A stretch of DNA of 64,000 bases from Desulfobacter sp. (GCA_028768545.1 CP054838.1:3655001-3719000), one strand, 5' to 3'; shown: positions 38,863 to 48,502, counted from the stretch's first letter. A program made the numbers and translations. The notes: generated by a model not told the origin, from the letters alone.

Positions 38863-40620
38863 ATGGTTCAATTTAAAAAATTCAAACCAGCGTTCTGGGA
38901 CTATCAGGACCCCCAGGCAGGTCCCCAGGGACAGGCCCGGTTCGATTTCAGAAAAAAATGGAAACTGCTGGTTATATTCACCGCTTTTATGGCGCTTTTA
39001 CCCCTCTTTGTCATGACCTTCATGGATTTTCGTCTCACCCGGAGGATCATTGAACAAGAGCTGAAAACCAGCATGGTGAAAACCACAGTCTCGGCCGCTA
39101 ATCTGGTTTCTTTTTCCATTGACCGTGAAAAAGCCATCATGGAAAACCTGGCCTCCCAGACCAGCCGTGACATGCTTTTAAGCCCCGGCAGACTGGAGGC
39201 GGTCTATGACCATCTGTCCATTTACTCAGAAGGCATCGTTCATATCTATTTGGTCTCTTTAAAGGGAGAACTCCTTGCCCAGGAAGGCCGATTGCCCTCC
39301 CCCTTGTCAGACTTCGATCAATTGCCCGGGGCCCTTGATTTTCAAAAAACAAACACTTATTTCCAGGAAACCTATGAACCGCCTTATATAAAAATATCCC
39401 TGATAGCCCAGGACCAAGGATATATTTTACAATTTATCTTGAATATGGACCTTTTGTTCGACCCGACCCAGTTTATCGATTCAAAGAACGGCCAGGATAT
39501 GTTTCTTATCGACAATCAAAATAGGGTGCTGACCCCGTCAGTATATTTGGAAAAAACAAAAAAATCCCCCTTGTTTGACAAGGTTATATTTCCAGATCAT
39601 CAGGGATTTGTCCAATTGGCGCCTTTAAAAAACACCCCTGTCATTACCGCCTATACTAAAATTAAAAACACCTCCCTGACCTGTGTTCTGATTCAAAGTC
39701 AAACAGGGGTGACAAATCTCTGGTTTGGACCCCGGCTCAAACTTGCGGGCTATCTTGGAATCAGCATTCTTGTCATTCTCCTGTCCATCATGGGAACGGC
39801 CACCTACCTGATCAAGCGGATCCAGATTGCCGACAAACGAAGACTGCAGGCCCTTCACCATGCAGAATACGCAAACAGGCTGGCCTCCATTGGGCGGCTG
39901 GCCTCAGGCGTGGCACATGAAATCAACAACCCCCTGGCCATTGTCAACCAGAAAACCGGGCTGATCATGGATTTGTTCTCCCTCAATGAAAAGGGTTGTC
40001 CAGAGAGCCGGTTGATTCCCCTGGCCAAAGATATTCAGGATGCGGTAACCCGGTGCAGTTCCATCACCCGGCGACTGCTTGACTTTGCCCGGCACATGGA
40101 ACCGAGCATCGAACCCATCAATTTAGAAAGGGTCCTGAACCAGGTATTGGCATTCCTGAAAAAAGAGGCAGAACGAAGAGAAATTACCATTGAAATCGTT
40201 CATAAAGATCAGGTGCCGGAATTTGAATGTGACAAGGGCAGTCTCCAGCAAATTTTTTTAAATCTTGTTGAAAATGCATTCAGCGCAATGGAAGACGGGG
40301 GAAAATTAAAAATCAAAATCTGTTCAAAACATCAGTCAACGGTCATTCTGGAATTTTCAGATAACGGCTGCGGCATTGCCCAGGAGGATCTTGCCAAAAT
40401 ATTTGAACCCTTTTATTCGTCAAAAAATGATTCCTGGGGCAGAGGATTAGGCCTTGCCACCACCTATGGTCTTGCCAAGGAACTGGGCGGTGATATCAGG
40501 GTAAAAAGCCGTGAGAACAAGGGGACAAAATTTATACTGACCCTGCCTCTGACCCAGGACGTCCCCCTGCAACCCAATTCAGATACACCTTCAAAAACAA
40601 ACCCAGAAACGAGGCAATAG
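38863..40620 (+). CDS. membrane sensor histidine kinase
   Basis: 585-residue kinase. Two transmembrane helices (about 34-55 and 295-318) enclose a periplasmic sensor of about 240 residues, probably of the double-Cache type. No clear HAMP domain. The H-box GVAHEINNP carries phospho-acceptor His352. N-box LVENAFSAMEDGG, G1 DNGCGIA, F-box FEPFYSSK and G2 GRGLGLATT form a complete ATPase domain. Immediately followed by a second H-box protein (TAG directly next to ATG), then a receiver. Ligand unknown. Confidence 0.92.
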   Translation: MVQFKKFKPAFWDYQDPQAGPQGQARFDFRKKWKLLVIFTAFMALLPLFVMTFMDFRLTRRIIEQELKTSMVKTTVSAANLVSFSIDREKAIMENLASQTSRDMLLSPGRLEAVYDHLSIYSEGIVHIYLVSLKGELLAQEGRLPSPLSDFDQLPGALDFQKTNTYFQETYEPPYIKISLIAQDQGYILQFILNMDLLFDPTQFIDSKNGQDMFLIDNQNRVLTPSVYLEKTKKSPLFDKVIFPDHQGFVQLAPLKNTPVITAYTKIKNTSLTCVLIQSQTGVTNLWFGPRLKLAGYLGISILVILLSIMGTATYLIKRIQIADKRRLQALHHAEYANRLASIGRLASGVAHEINNPLAIVNQKTGLIMDLFSLNEKGCPESRLIPLAKDIQDAVTRCSSITRRLLDFARHMEPSIEPINLERVLNQVLAFLKKEAERREITIEIVHKDQVPEFECDKGSLQQIFLNLVENAFSAMEDGGKLKIKICSKHQSTVILEFSDNGCGIAQEDLAKIFEPFYSSKNDSWGRGLGLATTYGLAKELGGDIRVKSRENKGTKFILTLPLTQDVPLQPNSDTPSKTNPETRQ

Positions 40621-41265
40621 ATGGCCCCAGATAAAAATATCGAAACCGGCATCACCTTTTTGGGACAAATTTTGGCATCCGCCACCCATGAGATAAAAAA
40701 CCACCTGGCCATTATCAATGAAAATGCAGGACTTCTCGGTGATCTTTCACTCATGGACCCCATGGCTTTGGCCCCGGACCGGACAAATGGGATATCCCTG
40801 AAAATAGCTGAACAGGTCAGGCATGCAGACCTGGTATTAAAACGGATGAACGAGTTTTCCCACAGTGTTGATCTTTGTGACCAGCCTGTAGATCTTGAAC
40901 AAACCGCCGCCTTTGTTATAAAATTTGGATCCCGGCTGATCAAAATGGCGGGTATTGAAATAAAGCTCATGCCTGCGCCCTCCCCTTTGATGGTATCCAC
41001 CCATTTGTTTTTTCTTGAATACCTGATCTGGCAGCCCATCAACGCCTGTATTGATAATCCAAAAAAAATAAAGCAGCTAGGTATATCCTTTGAAAGCAGC
41101 AGTTCAGGGGCATTGATCTGGTTTTCTGCCAAAAATGAAAACCGCCTGCTTAACCCCTTTGATACCCCGAAGAACAAGGCGTTGCTGGAACATCTTGGTA
41201 TCTGCCCGCAAATAAAAAATAACAACCGGGATTTAGGGCTGTTATGGCCCTGTCCTGACGAATAA
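40621..41265 (+). CDS. degenerate histidine-kinase-like protein
   Basis: 214-residue soluble protein. It begins with a histidine-kinase dimerisation helix, H-box ATHEIKNHLAI with His23 at the acceptor position. The C-terminal half has the size of a truncated ATPase domain but lacks the N, G1 and G2 boxes, so it should not bind ATP. It may act as a phosphotransfer protein or dimerise with the complete kinase encoded directly upstream. Start codon adjoins the upstream stop codon, so translation is coupled. Confidence 0.75.
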   Translation: MAPDKNIETGITFLGQILASATHEIKNHLAIINENAGLLGDLSLMDPMALAPDRTNGISLKIAEQVRHADLVLKRMNEFSHSVDLCDQPVDLEQTAAFVIKFGSRLIKMAGIEIKLMPAPSPLMVSTHLFFLEYLIWQPINACIDNPKKIKQLGISFESSSSGALIWFSAKNENRLLNPFDTPKNKALLEHLGICPQIKNNNRDLGLLWPCPDE

Positions 41266-41314
41266 TTTAGGCCAGCCGAAAAGGTCAAAACCCAATAGTT
41301 ACAAGGAGAGAAAC

Positions 41315-41743
41315 ATGTCAGAAAAAGTATTGCTTGTGGATGATGAAAAAGAATTTTTAGAAATCATGTCCGAACGGATGCAGGCCCGGGGAATGATCGT
41401 TACGACCGCAAGCTCTGCGGATCAGGCCCTGGCCATCATTAAAAAACAAACATTTGACGCCATTGTCATGGATTTTCAGATGCCTGAAATGGATGGAATG
41501 GAGGCGTTAAAAGCCATTAAAACCCAAAGGCCAGAACTGCAGATTATTCTGCTGACCGGTTATGCAACCGTTGAAAAAACAGTAGAGGCCATGAAAATTG
41601 GGGCGTCTGACTTCTTGGAAAAACCGGCAGATATTGAAGCACTTGCAGAAAAAATCAAAAAGGCCAAAACCGAAAAAATGTTGATTGTTGAAGAAAAAAC
41701 AGAACAAAAAATAAAGGATATTCTCCAGCGGTTCGGCAATTGA
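41315..41743 (+). CDS. single-domain response regulator
   Basis: 142-residue receiver protein with Asp9/Asp10, phospho-Asp53, Thr81 and Lys103 in place, and a short Lys/Glu-rich helical tail instead of an output domain. AAGGAG precedes the ATG. It is the last gene of the two-component cluster and may carry phosphate between the kinase, the H-box protein and the fusion receiver, or act on a protein target. Confidence 0.92.
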   Translation: MSEKVLLVDDEKEFLEIMSERMQARGMIVTTASSADQALAIIKKQTFDAIVMDFQMPEMDGMEALKAIKTQRPELQIILLTGYATVEKTVEAMKIGASDFLEKPADIEALAEKIKKAKTEKMLIVEEKTEQKIKDILQRFGN

Positions 41744-42129
41744 TGCACTGAACCTTTTGAGGGCCCTTATTCCATTTAATGATTCAAATCAGAATGAAAC
41801 AAGGGCTTTCCTATAAATTTTAGAACCATATTCCAGCCATTTTTGGCGATCTGTTATCGCACATAAATTGTTTTTGTATGGTTGCGCCCATATTTAAGTC
41901 TTCTCAATTTCAGATCTAAACCCTTAAAGTCAAAGAGTTTTTCTTCCAAAAAGATCTTTTCAACCACCATAAAAACAGCCTAAAAACCTGTTTTTTTCCA
42001 TAATTTACACCTTCAAAATCCAAGACTCTTCTTGACAACAGCAGATCTCCTATCTTATTAAAAACAGATTTGAAAAATAAAAGGGACGTATATCCCTTAT
42101 ACGCAATAAATTAATTATTAGGAGATATC
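41744..42129. other. 386-nt intergenic region before the DASS transporter gene
   Basis: AT-rich. A possible hairpin with arms GCCCTT (41763-41768) and AAGGGC (41802-41807) lies after the receiver gene. Nested inverted repeats AAGGGA-CGTATA-TCCCTT (42081-42098) and CGTATA/TATACG (42087-42103) lie just before the transporter gene. No reading frame is convincing. Confidence 0.5.
42032..42061 (+). promoter_or_regulatory. possible promoter of the DASS transporter gene
   Basis: TTGACA (42032-42037), 18-nt spacer, TATTAA (42056-42061), about 75-100 nt before the gene. A double inverted repeat between it and the start codon may be a regulator site. Confidence 0.5.
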
Positions 42130-43590
42130 TTGACTATGAACGAAACCGCACCAACCTTTGACTGGAAACGAATTCTCTTTATTCTGATAGGGGTAACCCT
42201 GTTTGCAGTTGTTAATTTTTCACCGGCCTGGCCCGATGCCATTGATCCTACGGGCAAACATTTTGTGCTGAGTGCCGAGGGCAAAGGCGCATTGGCCATA
42301 TTCCTGCTTGCCGGCACCTGGTGGGTGTTTGAAGTCATTCCCATTGGTATTACCAGTTTGACCCTGGGTGCCCTGCAGGTTCTTTTCATGGTCCGTCCTG
42401 CTGAAAAAGCACTTAAAGATTTTATGACCCCGTCCGTATTGTTCATATTCGGATCTCTGGTCATCGGCATGGTATTTACCAAAACAGGTCTGACCAAACG
42501 TCTTGCCTATAAAATGCTGGCCGTTGTGGGGGAAAAAACCAGCATGATCTACCTGGGCTGTTTTGTGGTCACGGCTGCCCTTACCCATATTATGGCCCAT
42601 ACGGCCGTAGCCGCCACCATGTTTCCTTTGCTCATGACCATTTACGGCATGTACACCGAAGAGGAAGGCCCCACCAAATTCGGCAAAGGCCTTTTCATGG
42701 GTATGGCATTTGTGGCAGGAGCAGGCTCTATTGTCACCCTTTTAGGCGCGGCCCGGGGTGCTGTGGCCCTTGGTTTTTTCAAGGATATTGTGGGCAGGGA
42801 CATCAGTTTCTTTGAACTGACCTTTTATATGTTCCCCATTGGATGGCTCATGACCTTTCTGCTCTGGGGATTTTTCATGATCTTTTTCAAGCCTGAAAAA
42901 AAAGAAATCCCAGGCCTTCGTGAAAAGGCAAAAAAACTGGGAACCGCCATGGGCGGAATCACCAAAAATGAAGTATTGGCCGCTGTGATCATTTTTTCCT
43001 GCATCGGCATCATGTCTGTTAAGCAATTTATTCCGGCCATCTCTTCTTTGGACAAAAATGCCATCATCCTGGTCTCCACCGTATTGTTCTTTGTATTTAA
43101 AATACTTGACATTAAAGATCTTGAGTCTATCCCCTGGAACATTATCCTGTTGTTTGGCGGTGCCATGAGTATTGGATTCTGCCTCTGGGAAACAGGTGCT
43201 GCCGAATGGCTGGCCATCAACTGGCTGACCATGTTTCAAAATTCTCACTGGTTTGTATTTGTTATGAGCATTGCGTTTTTTGTTATGATCATGACAAACT
43301 TTATCATGAATGTGGCCGCCATTGCCATCTCCCTGCCCGTTGCCCTGGTTATTGCGCCTTACCTGGGAGTCGCGCCTGAGGTCATCTTGTTCTCCGCCCT
43401 GGTCACTGCAGGTATGCCCTTTCTCCTGCTGGTGGGTGCAGCGCCCAACGCCATTGCATACGATTCAAAACAATTTACCACAGGGGAATTTTTCCTCTAT
43501 GGCATCCCGGCCAGCATCATGCTGATGGTTATTGTTGCATTTGCCATCTGGCTGTGGGGAATTATGGGAATGCCTATACTGGTAAGCTAA
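42130..43590 (+). CDS. DASS/SLC13-family anion:Na+ symporter
   Basis: 486-residue (484 from the ATG at 42136) inner-membrane carrier with about 12-13 hydrophobic helices. The two SNT-like Na+/substrate motifs of the family are recognisable as MAHTAVAATMFP and MTNFIMNVAAIAISLP. Family members move dicarboxylates, citrate or sulfate with sodium. In sulfate reducers, DASS carriers are candidates for sulfate uptake, which I infer here but cannot show. The TTG at 42130 is 5 nt after AGGAG, the ATG 11 nt after it, so either may be the start. Followed at 21 nt by a CBS protein. Confidence 0.88.
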   Translation: MTMNETAPTFDWKRILFILIGVTLFAVVNFSPAWPDAIDPTGKHFVLSAEGKGALAIFLLAGTWWVFEVIPIGITSLTLGALQVLFMVRPAEKALKDFMTPSVLFIFGSLVIGMVFTKTGLTKRLAYKMLAVVGEKTSMIYLGCFVVTAALTHIMAHTAVAATMFPLLMTIYGMYTEEEGPTKFGKGLFMGMAFVAGAGSIVTLLGAARGAVALGFFKDIVGRDISFFELTFYMFPIGWLMTFLLWGFFMIFFKPEKKEIPGLREKAKKLGTAMGGITKNEVLAAVIIFSCIGIMSVKQFIPAISSLDKNAIILVSTVLFFVFKILDIKDLESIPWNIILLFGGAMSIGFCLWETGAAEWLAINWLTMFQNSHWFVFVMSIAFFVMIMTNFIMNVAAIAISLPVALVIAPYLGVAPEVILFSALVTAGMPFLLLVGAAPNAIAYDSKQFTTGEFFLYGIPASIMLMVIVAFAIWLWGIMGMPILVS

Positions 43591-43611
43591 CCACCGAAAG
43601 GAACCAATAGG

Positions 43612-44166
43612 ATGAAAGCAAGAAAAGTCAATGAATTGATGATTCCCTTGTCGGATTATGCAACGGTTTTAGAGGATGCCTTTCTGGCCGATGCCATCAA
43701 GGCCCTTAAGACGGCCCAGTCCGATACCAAATTCCAATACAAGCACCGCGCAATTCTTGTATTGGACCCAGGCAACAATGTGGTGGGAAAACTTGGGATC
43801 CGTGAAATCCTCAAGGCACTTGAACCCAAATACCGTCAGTTTGAACACAGTGATGACACCGCCAGTATCGGATTGTCACGGTTTGGGTTTAATATGGGAT
43901 TTCTCTCTTCCCTTGTGGACAAACTCGAACTTTGGGACGAGACCATGGAAGAACTGGTTCTCAAGGCGGGCCGTTTGACGGTAAAAGATATCATGTACTC
44001 CCCTTCCAAGGCCGAGTATGTGGACCAGACCGCCCCCATTGCCGAAGCCGTTCATCAATTCATCTTAGGCTGTCACCAGTCCCTGCTCGTTCTGGACGGG
44101 GATGTGGTCGTGGGCATCCTGAGGCTTGCAGACATCTTTGATCTGGTCTGTGACCTGATTGAATAA
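43612..44166 (+). CDS. CBS-domain-pair protein
   Basis: 184-residue soluble protein with two CBS motifs (about 1-65, VNELMIPLSDYATVLEDAFLADAIKAL, and about 120-180, TVKDIMYSPSKAEYVDQTAPIAEAVHQF; key block DIMYSP). CBS pairs bind adenine nucleotides and regulate partner proteins. The gene is cotranscribed with the DASS carrier and followed by a terminator, so it probably gates or senses for that transporter. Confidence 0.88.
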   Translation: MKARKVNELMIPLSDYATVLEDAFLADAIKALKTAQSDTKFQYKHRAILVLDPGNNVVGKLGIREILKALEPKYRQFEHSDDTASIGLSRFGFNMGFLSSLVDKLELWDETMEELVLKAGRLTVKDIMYSPSKAEYVDQTAPIAEAVHQFILGCHQSLLVLDGDVVVGILRLADIFDLVCDLIE

Positions 44167-44175
44167 AAAAACCAC

Positions 44176-44213
44176 CCCGGCCTGTCCATAACAGGACAGG
44201 CCGGGCGTTTTTA
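44176..44213 (+). terminator. Rho-independent terminator after the transporter/CBS operon
   Basis: A perfect 12-bp stem (CCCGGCCTGTCC / GGACAGGCCGGG, 6-nt loop) followed by GCGTTTTTAT. Confidence 0.95.
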
Positions 44214-44398
44214 TGTGTCATTGCATCCTTTGGCCTGATCAATTAAAAACACAGATCCAGGTTAAAAAACTCTTTTCTTAAATTCAACTCTCCGGTTGAA
44301 AAAATCACGTTTTGATGCAAAAATCAGCAAAATTGAAAAAGGGGTTTTGCCTTTAAACAGGCAAATGCCTTGAACATGAAAATCATAAGGATGGGTTG

Positions 44399-45169
44399 AT
44401 GAGTGATAAAAAATTACGGGAACTTGTTGAAAACCATGTTCCCGGCCTCTTTGTCATTATTGTTGTTTTTGCCATTATTGAGTTTGGCATTCTGCTTGCC
44501 TGTGTTGCCTATTCCGCCAATCAGGATATGGTTAAAATTTACGGCAAAAACAATGAACCCCTGTATGAGAATGTCTATAACTTAAGCCATATAAATGAAT
44601 TTAAAAAGCTCTACGGAATAGACAATTTTCAAGAGAGCGGATTTGTCCTGACCCGTATGACCATTGAAAACAAATTTCCCACAAGGGCCTGGATCGCCTT
44701 GTCCGTTTGTGTCCCCTTAGTTCTTATTCTCTTTGTGGTATTTATCGTCAAGGTCTTTGAGGATATGTTTCATTCCCAAAAAGAGAATACCCGCAAAAAA
44801 GATGACCCGGACCCGGAATTTGAAGAGACCCGGTTTGAAAAGCTGTTTTCCACTCTGGGACGGCTCAATATCTACGCTCTGGGTACCACGGTTATTTTAA
44901 CGGCCTTTCTCTTCTGGATGGTGCCCGACCTTTTAGTCTATCTTGGCAAGGTCAGCTATGAGACCATTTCAGAACTTAAATGGGTAATCCTGGGCATTAT
45001 TCTCCTGGGCGGGCTTTACCTGATCTTCAAAGCCTATTTTTCCTATAAGACTAAAATTCAGATCATCAAGCACCAGGCAGTTATCCAGCAGCACCGGGAC
45101 CGGCTGGCCATTGAAGCCAAAACCGAAAAAAAACGTCTTGAAGATAAGACAAGTCATTTAAGTCTATAG
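44399..45169 (+). CDS. four-TM membrane protein of unknown function
   Basis: 256-residue protein I do not recognise. Predicted helices at about 15-40, 95-118, 155-180 and 190-212. Between the first two is a charged segment of about 50 residues that may be extracytoplasmic. The C-terminal tail (about 215-256) is a charged coiled coil. ATG at 44399 with AAGG 8 nt upstream is preferred to the TTG before it. Standing alone between the CBS gene and trkA, and convergent with a possible frameshifted small gene. Confidence 0.75.
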   Translation: MSDKKLRELVENHVPGLFVIIVVFAIIEFGILLACVAYSANQDMVKIYGKNNEPLYENVYNLSHINEFKKLYGIDNFQESGFVLTRMTIENKFPTRAWIALSVCVPLVLILFVVFIVKVFEDMFHSQKENTRKKDDPDPEFEETRFEKLFSTLGRLNIYALGTTVILTAFLFWMVPDLLVYLGKVSYETISELKWVILGIILLGGLYLIFKAYFSYKTKIQIIKHQAVIQQHRDRLAIEAKTEKKRLEDKTSHLSL

Positions 45170-45371
45170 ACCCAGCACATCGGGTGATTGACTGAAACCT
45201 CCTGACCCGGTGCCAAAATCCATCCTTTAAATTTTTCTTTTGTAATCCGGACCGGTTCCCCCCTTTCTGCCGCCCCGGCAATCGCCCCCATTGCAGCGCC
45301 AAAATGATAACCAGATTGTCCAAGTTATCCTTTCCAGACTCCCCCCTATTATAATCGGATGCCTTGATCAT
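45154..45371 (-). pseudogene. possible frameshifted small gene (about 72 codons)
   Basis: The minus strand reads from ATG at 45371 as MIKASDYNRGESGKDNL... and, after a run of four T, the coding-like frame moves to GAAMGAIAGAAERGEPV... ending at TGA (45154-45156). One extra T in the run would join the two into a 72-residue protein with a hydrophobic Gly/Ala segment and a basic C-terminal half. Codon use looks coding on both sides of the run. Either a 1-nt deletion, a sequencing error or chance. It overlaps the end of the convergent membrane protein gene by 16 nt. Confidence 0.35.
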
Positions 45372-45380
45372 GGATCAGGG
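45362..45380. promoter_or_regulatory. inverted repeat upstream of trkA
   Basis: CCTTGATC-ATG-GATCAGGG (7 of 8 arm positions pair) lies 14 nt before the predicted -35 of trkA and overlaps the start codon of the possible minus-strand small gene. Good candidate for a regulator site between divergent genes. Confidence 0.4.
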
Positions 45381-45394
45381 CTGTTTTAGCATCA

Positions 45395-45423
45395 TTGACA
45401 GTCCCGGTACAATTTAGTAAAAG
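45395..45423 (+). promoter_or_regulatory. possible promoter of trkAH
   Basis: TTGACA (45395-45400), 17-nt spacer, TAAAAG (45418-45423), about 53 nt before the trkA start. The -35 is perfect, the -10 matches at 4 of 6. Confidence 0.55.
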
Positions 45424-45476
45424 TTTGTCCCATAAATTTTAAGGTCTGCCCATTCCAAGCAAAACAGGAGAAAATT

Positions 45477-46841
45477 TTGAAAATCGTGATCATCGGAGCC
45501 GGCGAAGTCGGATACAACATTGCCAGACGACTGGCCCAGGAAAGCAACGCCGTCGTGGTCATTGACCAGGATGCGGCTGCCACCCGAAGAATTGCTGAAG
45601 ATCTTGATGTGCAGGTGCTCACAGGCTCGGGAAGCAACCCTGATGTCCTGAAGCAGGCGGGTATTCTGGATGCTGATATCCTGCTGGCGGTTACAGACAG
45701 TGATGAGATCAATATTGTGGCCTGTTTGATTGCCAACCAGATTTCACCTTTAACCCGCAAACTGATTCGCCTTAGAAACGAGGCCTTTATCCCCTTTCAC
45801 CCCAGCCTGAAGAATGAAAACCCGAGCATTGACACCATTATCAACCCCGAAGCCGAGGTGGTTAAAACCATCATAAAGCTCATGGCTGTGCCCGGAGCCT
45901 GTGATATTGGTGTTTTTCTGGACGGCAAGGCCAAATACGTGGGCGTCCGCCTTGACAAAAGCTCACCCATTGCCGGCATGGAACTGTCCCAATTTCATGC
46001 TGAATTCGGCCAGGAACGGCCCCTGATTGCGGCCATCATCAGAAACAATGAAGTCATTGTACCCAGGGGCAAAGACCAGACCCGTGCTGGAGATCTGGTC
46101 TATTTTGTCTGTGAATCAAGCCATCTTGAAAAAACACTCACCCTTTTGGGATTGTCCATCAACCCCGTTAAACGGGTATTGATCGTGGGCGGAGGCCGCA
46201 TTGGCGCCCAGCTTGCAAAGGCGCTTGAAACTGAAAAAATCGAAGTGAAAATCATTGAATCAGATCTTGACCGCTGCCATGAACTTTCCCGGGAAATAAA
46301 AAAAAGCGTCGTCCTCCACGGAGACGGGTCTGACCAAAAATTGTTCATGGAAGAAAATATAAGACAGATGGATGGTGTGGTCTCGGTCACCAACGATGAT
46401 GAGACCAATATCCTTGTCTCTTTGCTGGCCAAAAACATGGGCGTGACCAACACCATTACCCGGATCGGCAAATCAAGCTATTACCCCCTGCTTTCGACCA
46501 TAGGCATTGAAAAAGTCGTCTCCACGAGGATATCGGCAGTCTCCTCCATTTTAAGCAACATCCGCCAGGGCAACGTGGTCTCTGACATCTCCATTTTCGG
46601 GGAGCGGGGAGAATTCATCGAAGCCATTGCCCTTGAAACCTCGGATATCACCAAAGCCCCCCTTAAAAAACTGGCCTTTCCCAAAGGCTCTCTTTTGGTC
46701 TGCATCATAAGAGAGGACAAGGTGATCATGCCCATGGGCGACAGCCAGGTGGCTCCGGGTGACAGAATCATTCTTTTTGCCGTTCAGGGGGCGGTGAAAA
46801 AACTTGAAAAACTGCTCACTGTAAAGCTTGGCTTTTTCTGA
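45477..46841 (+). CDS. trkA: Trk potassium uptake regulatory subunit TrkA
   Basis: 454-residue peripheral membrane protein with two tandem RCK units. Each has a Rossmann NAD(H)-binding fold (IIGAGEVGYNIARRL near residue 3; IVGGGRIGAQLAKAL near 236) and a TrkA-C domain (about 140-220 and 370-450). It gates TrkH in response to nucleotides. The start is TTG, with AGGAG 7 nt upstream. It overlaps trkH (TGATG), so the pair is translationally coupled. Confidence 0.95.
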   Translation: MKIVIIGAGEVGYNIARRLAQESNAVVVIDQDAAATRRIAEDLDVQVLTGSGSNPDVLKQAGILDADILLAVTDSDEINIVACLIANQISPLTRKLIRLRNEAFIPFHPSLKNENPSIDTIINPEAEVVKTIIKLMAVPGACDIGVFLDGKAKYVGVRLDKSSPIAGMELSQFHAEFGQERPLIAAIIRNNEVIVPRGKDQTRAGDLVYFVCESSHLEKTLTLLGLSINPVKRVLIVGGGRIGAQLAKALETEKIEVKIIESDLDRCHELSREIKKSVVLHGDGSDQKLFMEENIRQMDGVVSVTNDDETNILVSLLAKNMGVTNTITRIGKSSYYPLLSTIGIEKVVSTRISAVSSILSNIRQGNVVSDISIFGERGEFIEAIALETSDITKAPLKKLAFPKGSLLVCIIREDKVIMPMGDSQVAPGDRIILFAVQGAVKKLEKLLTVKLGFF

Positions 46842-48292
46842 TGCGCTGGCCTTTTATCCTCAGAATCATCGGCATTCTTCTCTTTTTTTTGGGCCTGTCC
46901 ATGGCCGTTCCCCTTGCCGCCAGCCTCTATTTTGCAGACGGGGAACATATTGGGCATGGGGTTGCCATGGCCCTGACCATGGCCATGGGGATCTTGTTGG
47001 TGCTTGTTTCGGCCAAGGCCAACGGCCAGACCTATATCAACCAGAAAGAAGGCATGGCGGTGGTGGCCTTAGGATGGCTGGGCATAGGGCTGTTCGGCGC
47101 CCTACCTTTTTTCATGGCCCCGGATTTTTCAACTTATACCGATGCCTTTTTCGAGTCGGTCTCGGGCTTTACCACCACAGGCTCATCCATCATGTCCAAT
47201 ATCCAGGGAGCGGCCCCAAGCCTGCTGCTCTGGCGCAGCCTGATCCAGTGGCTGGGCGGGATGGGTATCATTGTGCTCTCCCTGGCCATTCTTCCCTTTT
47301 TAGGAGTGGGCGGTATCCAGCTTTATAAGGCAGAGGTGCCAAGTCCCGTGCCGGACAAGCTGACACCGCGACTCTCTGATTCGGCAAAAATTTTATGGAT
47401 GGTCTATGCCGGCATGACCCTTATCCTAATTTTTCTTCTTTATATGGGAAAAATGCCTTTGTTCGAAGCTGTATGTCATGGCCTGACCACCCTTCCAACC
47501 GGCGGATTTTCCCCTAAAAACGCCTCCATTGCTCATTATAACAGCGCCTATTTTGACTATACCATCCTGGTGTTCATGATTTTGGCAGGGATTAATTTTT
47601 CCCTTCATTACCAATTGCTCAGGGGCCGGCCCCTTGCCTTTTGGAAGGACAGTGAATGCCGGTTTTTCCTAGGTCTTGTTCTGGTCTGCACCCTGGCCAT
47701 TACCTGGGATACAAAAGGAGCGGTATATGAAAGTTTTTCCCAGGCCTTTCGCTATGCAAGTTTCCAGGTCGGCTCCATCCTGACCACAACCGGATTTGCC
47801 ACGGCAGATTATGAACAATTTCCAGGATTTTCCCAGGCCATCATCCTTTTGTGCATGTTTGTCGGTGCCTCGGCAGGCTCCACAGGCGGCGGTATTAAAT
47901 GCGCCCGGATTATGGTCTGCTGCAAATACTTCTATCGGGAGCTGTTTCAGCTTGTTCATCCCAGAAGCGTCAGCCAGATCAAGGTCAATAACACCATTAT
48001 TTCCGAAGAACTGTTACGGACCATTATGGGATTTTTGAGCCTGTATATTCTGGTATTTGCCGTGGCCACCATTCTTTTGGCTGCCATGGGCGTTGACCTG
48101 CTCACCTCCATTGGGGCCACGGCATCTTGTATCGGTAATATCGGACCTGGATTCGGGAGTGTGGGCCCGGTTGAAAATTTTGCCCATTTGCCCGGCCCCG
48201 GCAAATGGCTGCTCTCCTTTTGCATGCTGGCAGGACGCCTGGAAATCTATACCGTGATTATTCTCATGGTGCCTGAATTCTGGAAGAATTAA
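46841..48292 (+). CDS. trkH: Trk potassium channel subunit TrkH
   Basis: 483-residue K+ channel with the four pore repeats visible through their filter segments: SGFTTTGSS, LTTLPTGGFS, ILTTTGFATAD and TASCIGNIGPGFG. Each repeat has an M1-P-M2 hairpin, preceded by two extra helices. Works with TrkA for low-affinity K+ uptake and osmotic adjustment. Starts within the trkA stop codon; followed by a terminator at 80 nt. Confidence 0.95.
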   Translation: MRWPFILRIIGILLFFLGLSMAVPLAASLYFADGEHIGHGVAMALTMAMGILLVLVSAKANGQTYINQKEGMAVVALGWLGIGLFGALPFFMAPDFSTYTDAFFESVSGFTTTGSSIMSNIQGAAPSLLLWRSLIQWLGGMGIIVLSLAILPFLGVGGIQLYKAEVPSPVPDKLTPRLSDSAKILWMVYAGMTLILIFLLYMGKMPLFEAVCHGLTTLPTGGFSPKNASIAHYNSAYFDYTILVFMILAGINFSLHYQLLRGRPLAFWKDSECRFFLGLVLVCTLAITWDTKGAVYESFSQAFRYASFQVGSILTTTGFATADYEQFPGFSQAIILLCMFVGASAGSTGGGIKCARIMVCCKYFYRELFQLVHPRSVSQIKVNNTIISEELLRTIMGFLSLYILVFAVATILLAAMGVDLLTSIGATASCIGNIGPGFGSVGPVENFAHLPGPGKWLLSFCMLAGRLEIYTVIILMVPEFWKN

Positions 48293-48371
48293 ACAAAGGC
48301 AAGCCTTTTGTCACTTTATAATTTTAAACCGTTTCCCAACTCATCACAGATCCAAATTTAGGTTCCCGGTC

Positions 48372-48404
48372 GGTCTGCCTGTTTCCATGGGCAGACCTTT
48401 TTTT
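48372..48404 (+). terminator. Rho-independent terminator of trkAH
   Basis: GGTCTGCC / GGCAGACC stem with a 10-nt loop and seven T residues, 80 nt after trkH. Confidence 0.9.
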
Positions 48405-48502
48405 ACCCTCCCCACAAAGCAGTTAATTATTTGAATTTAAAGCATATTTAATGTGGCTGTGTGTGATAAATAAATTTTAGGTTAATTTGCAAAATTTTCC
48501 CT

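Noticed and set aside
45170..45300. c-di-AMP (ydaO-type) riboswitch before trkA
   Set aside because: The GC-rich segments looked riboswitch-like at first, but the conserved motifs are absent and the sequence reads better as minus-strand coding.
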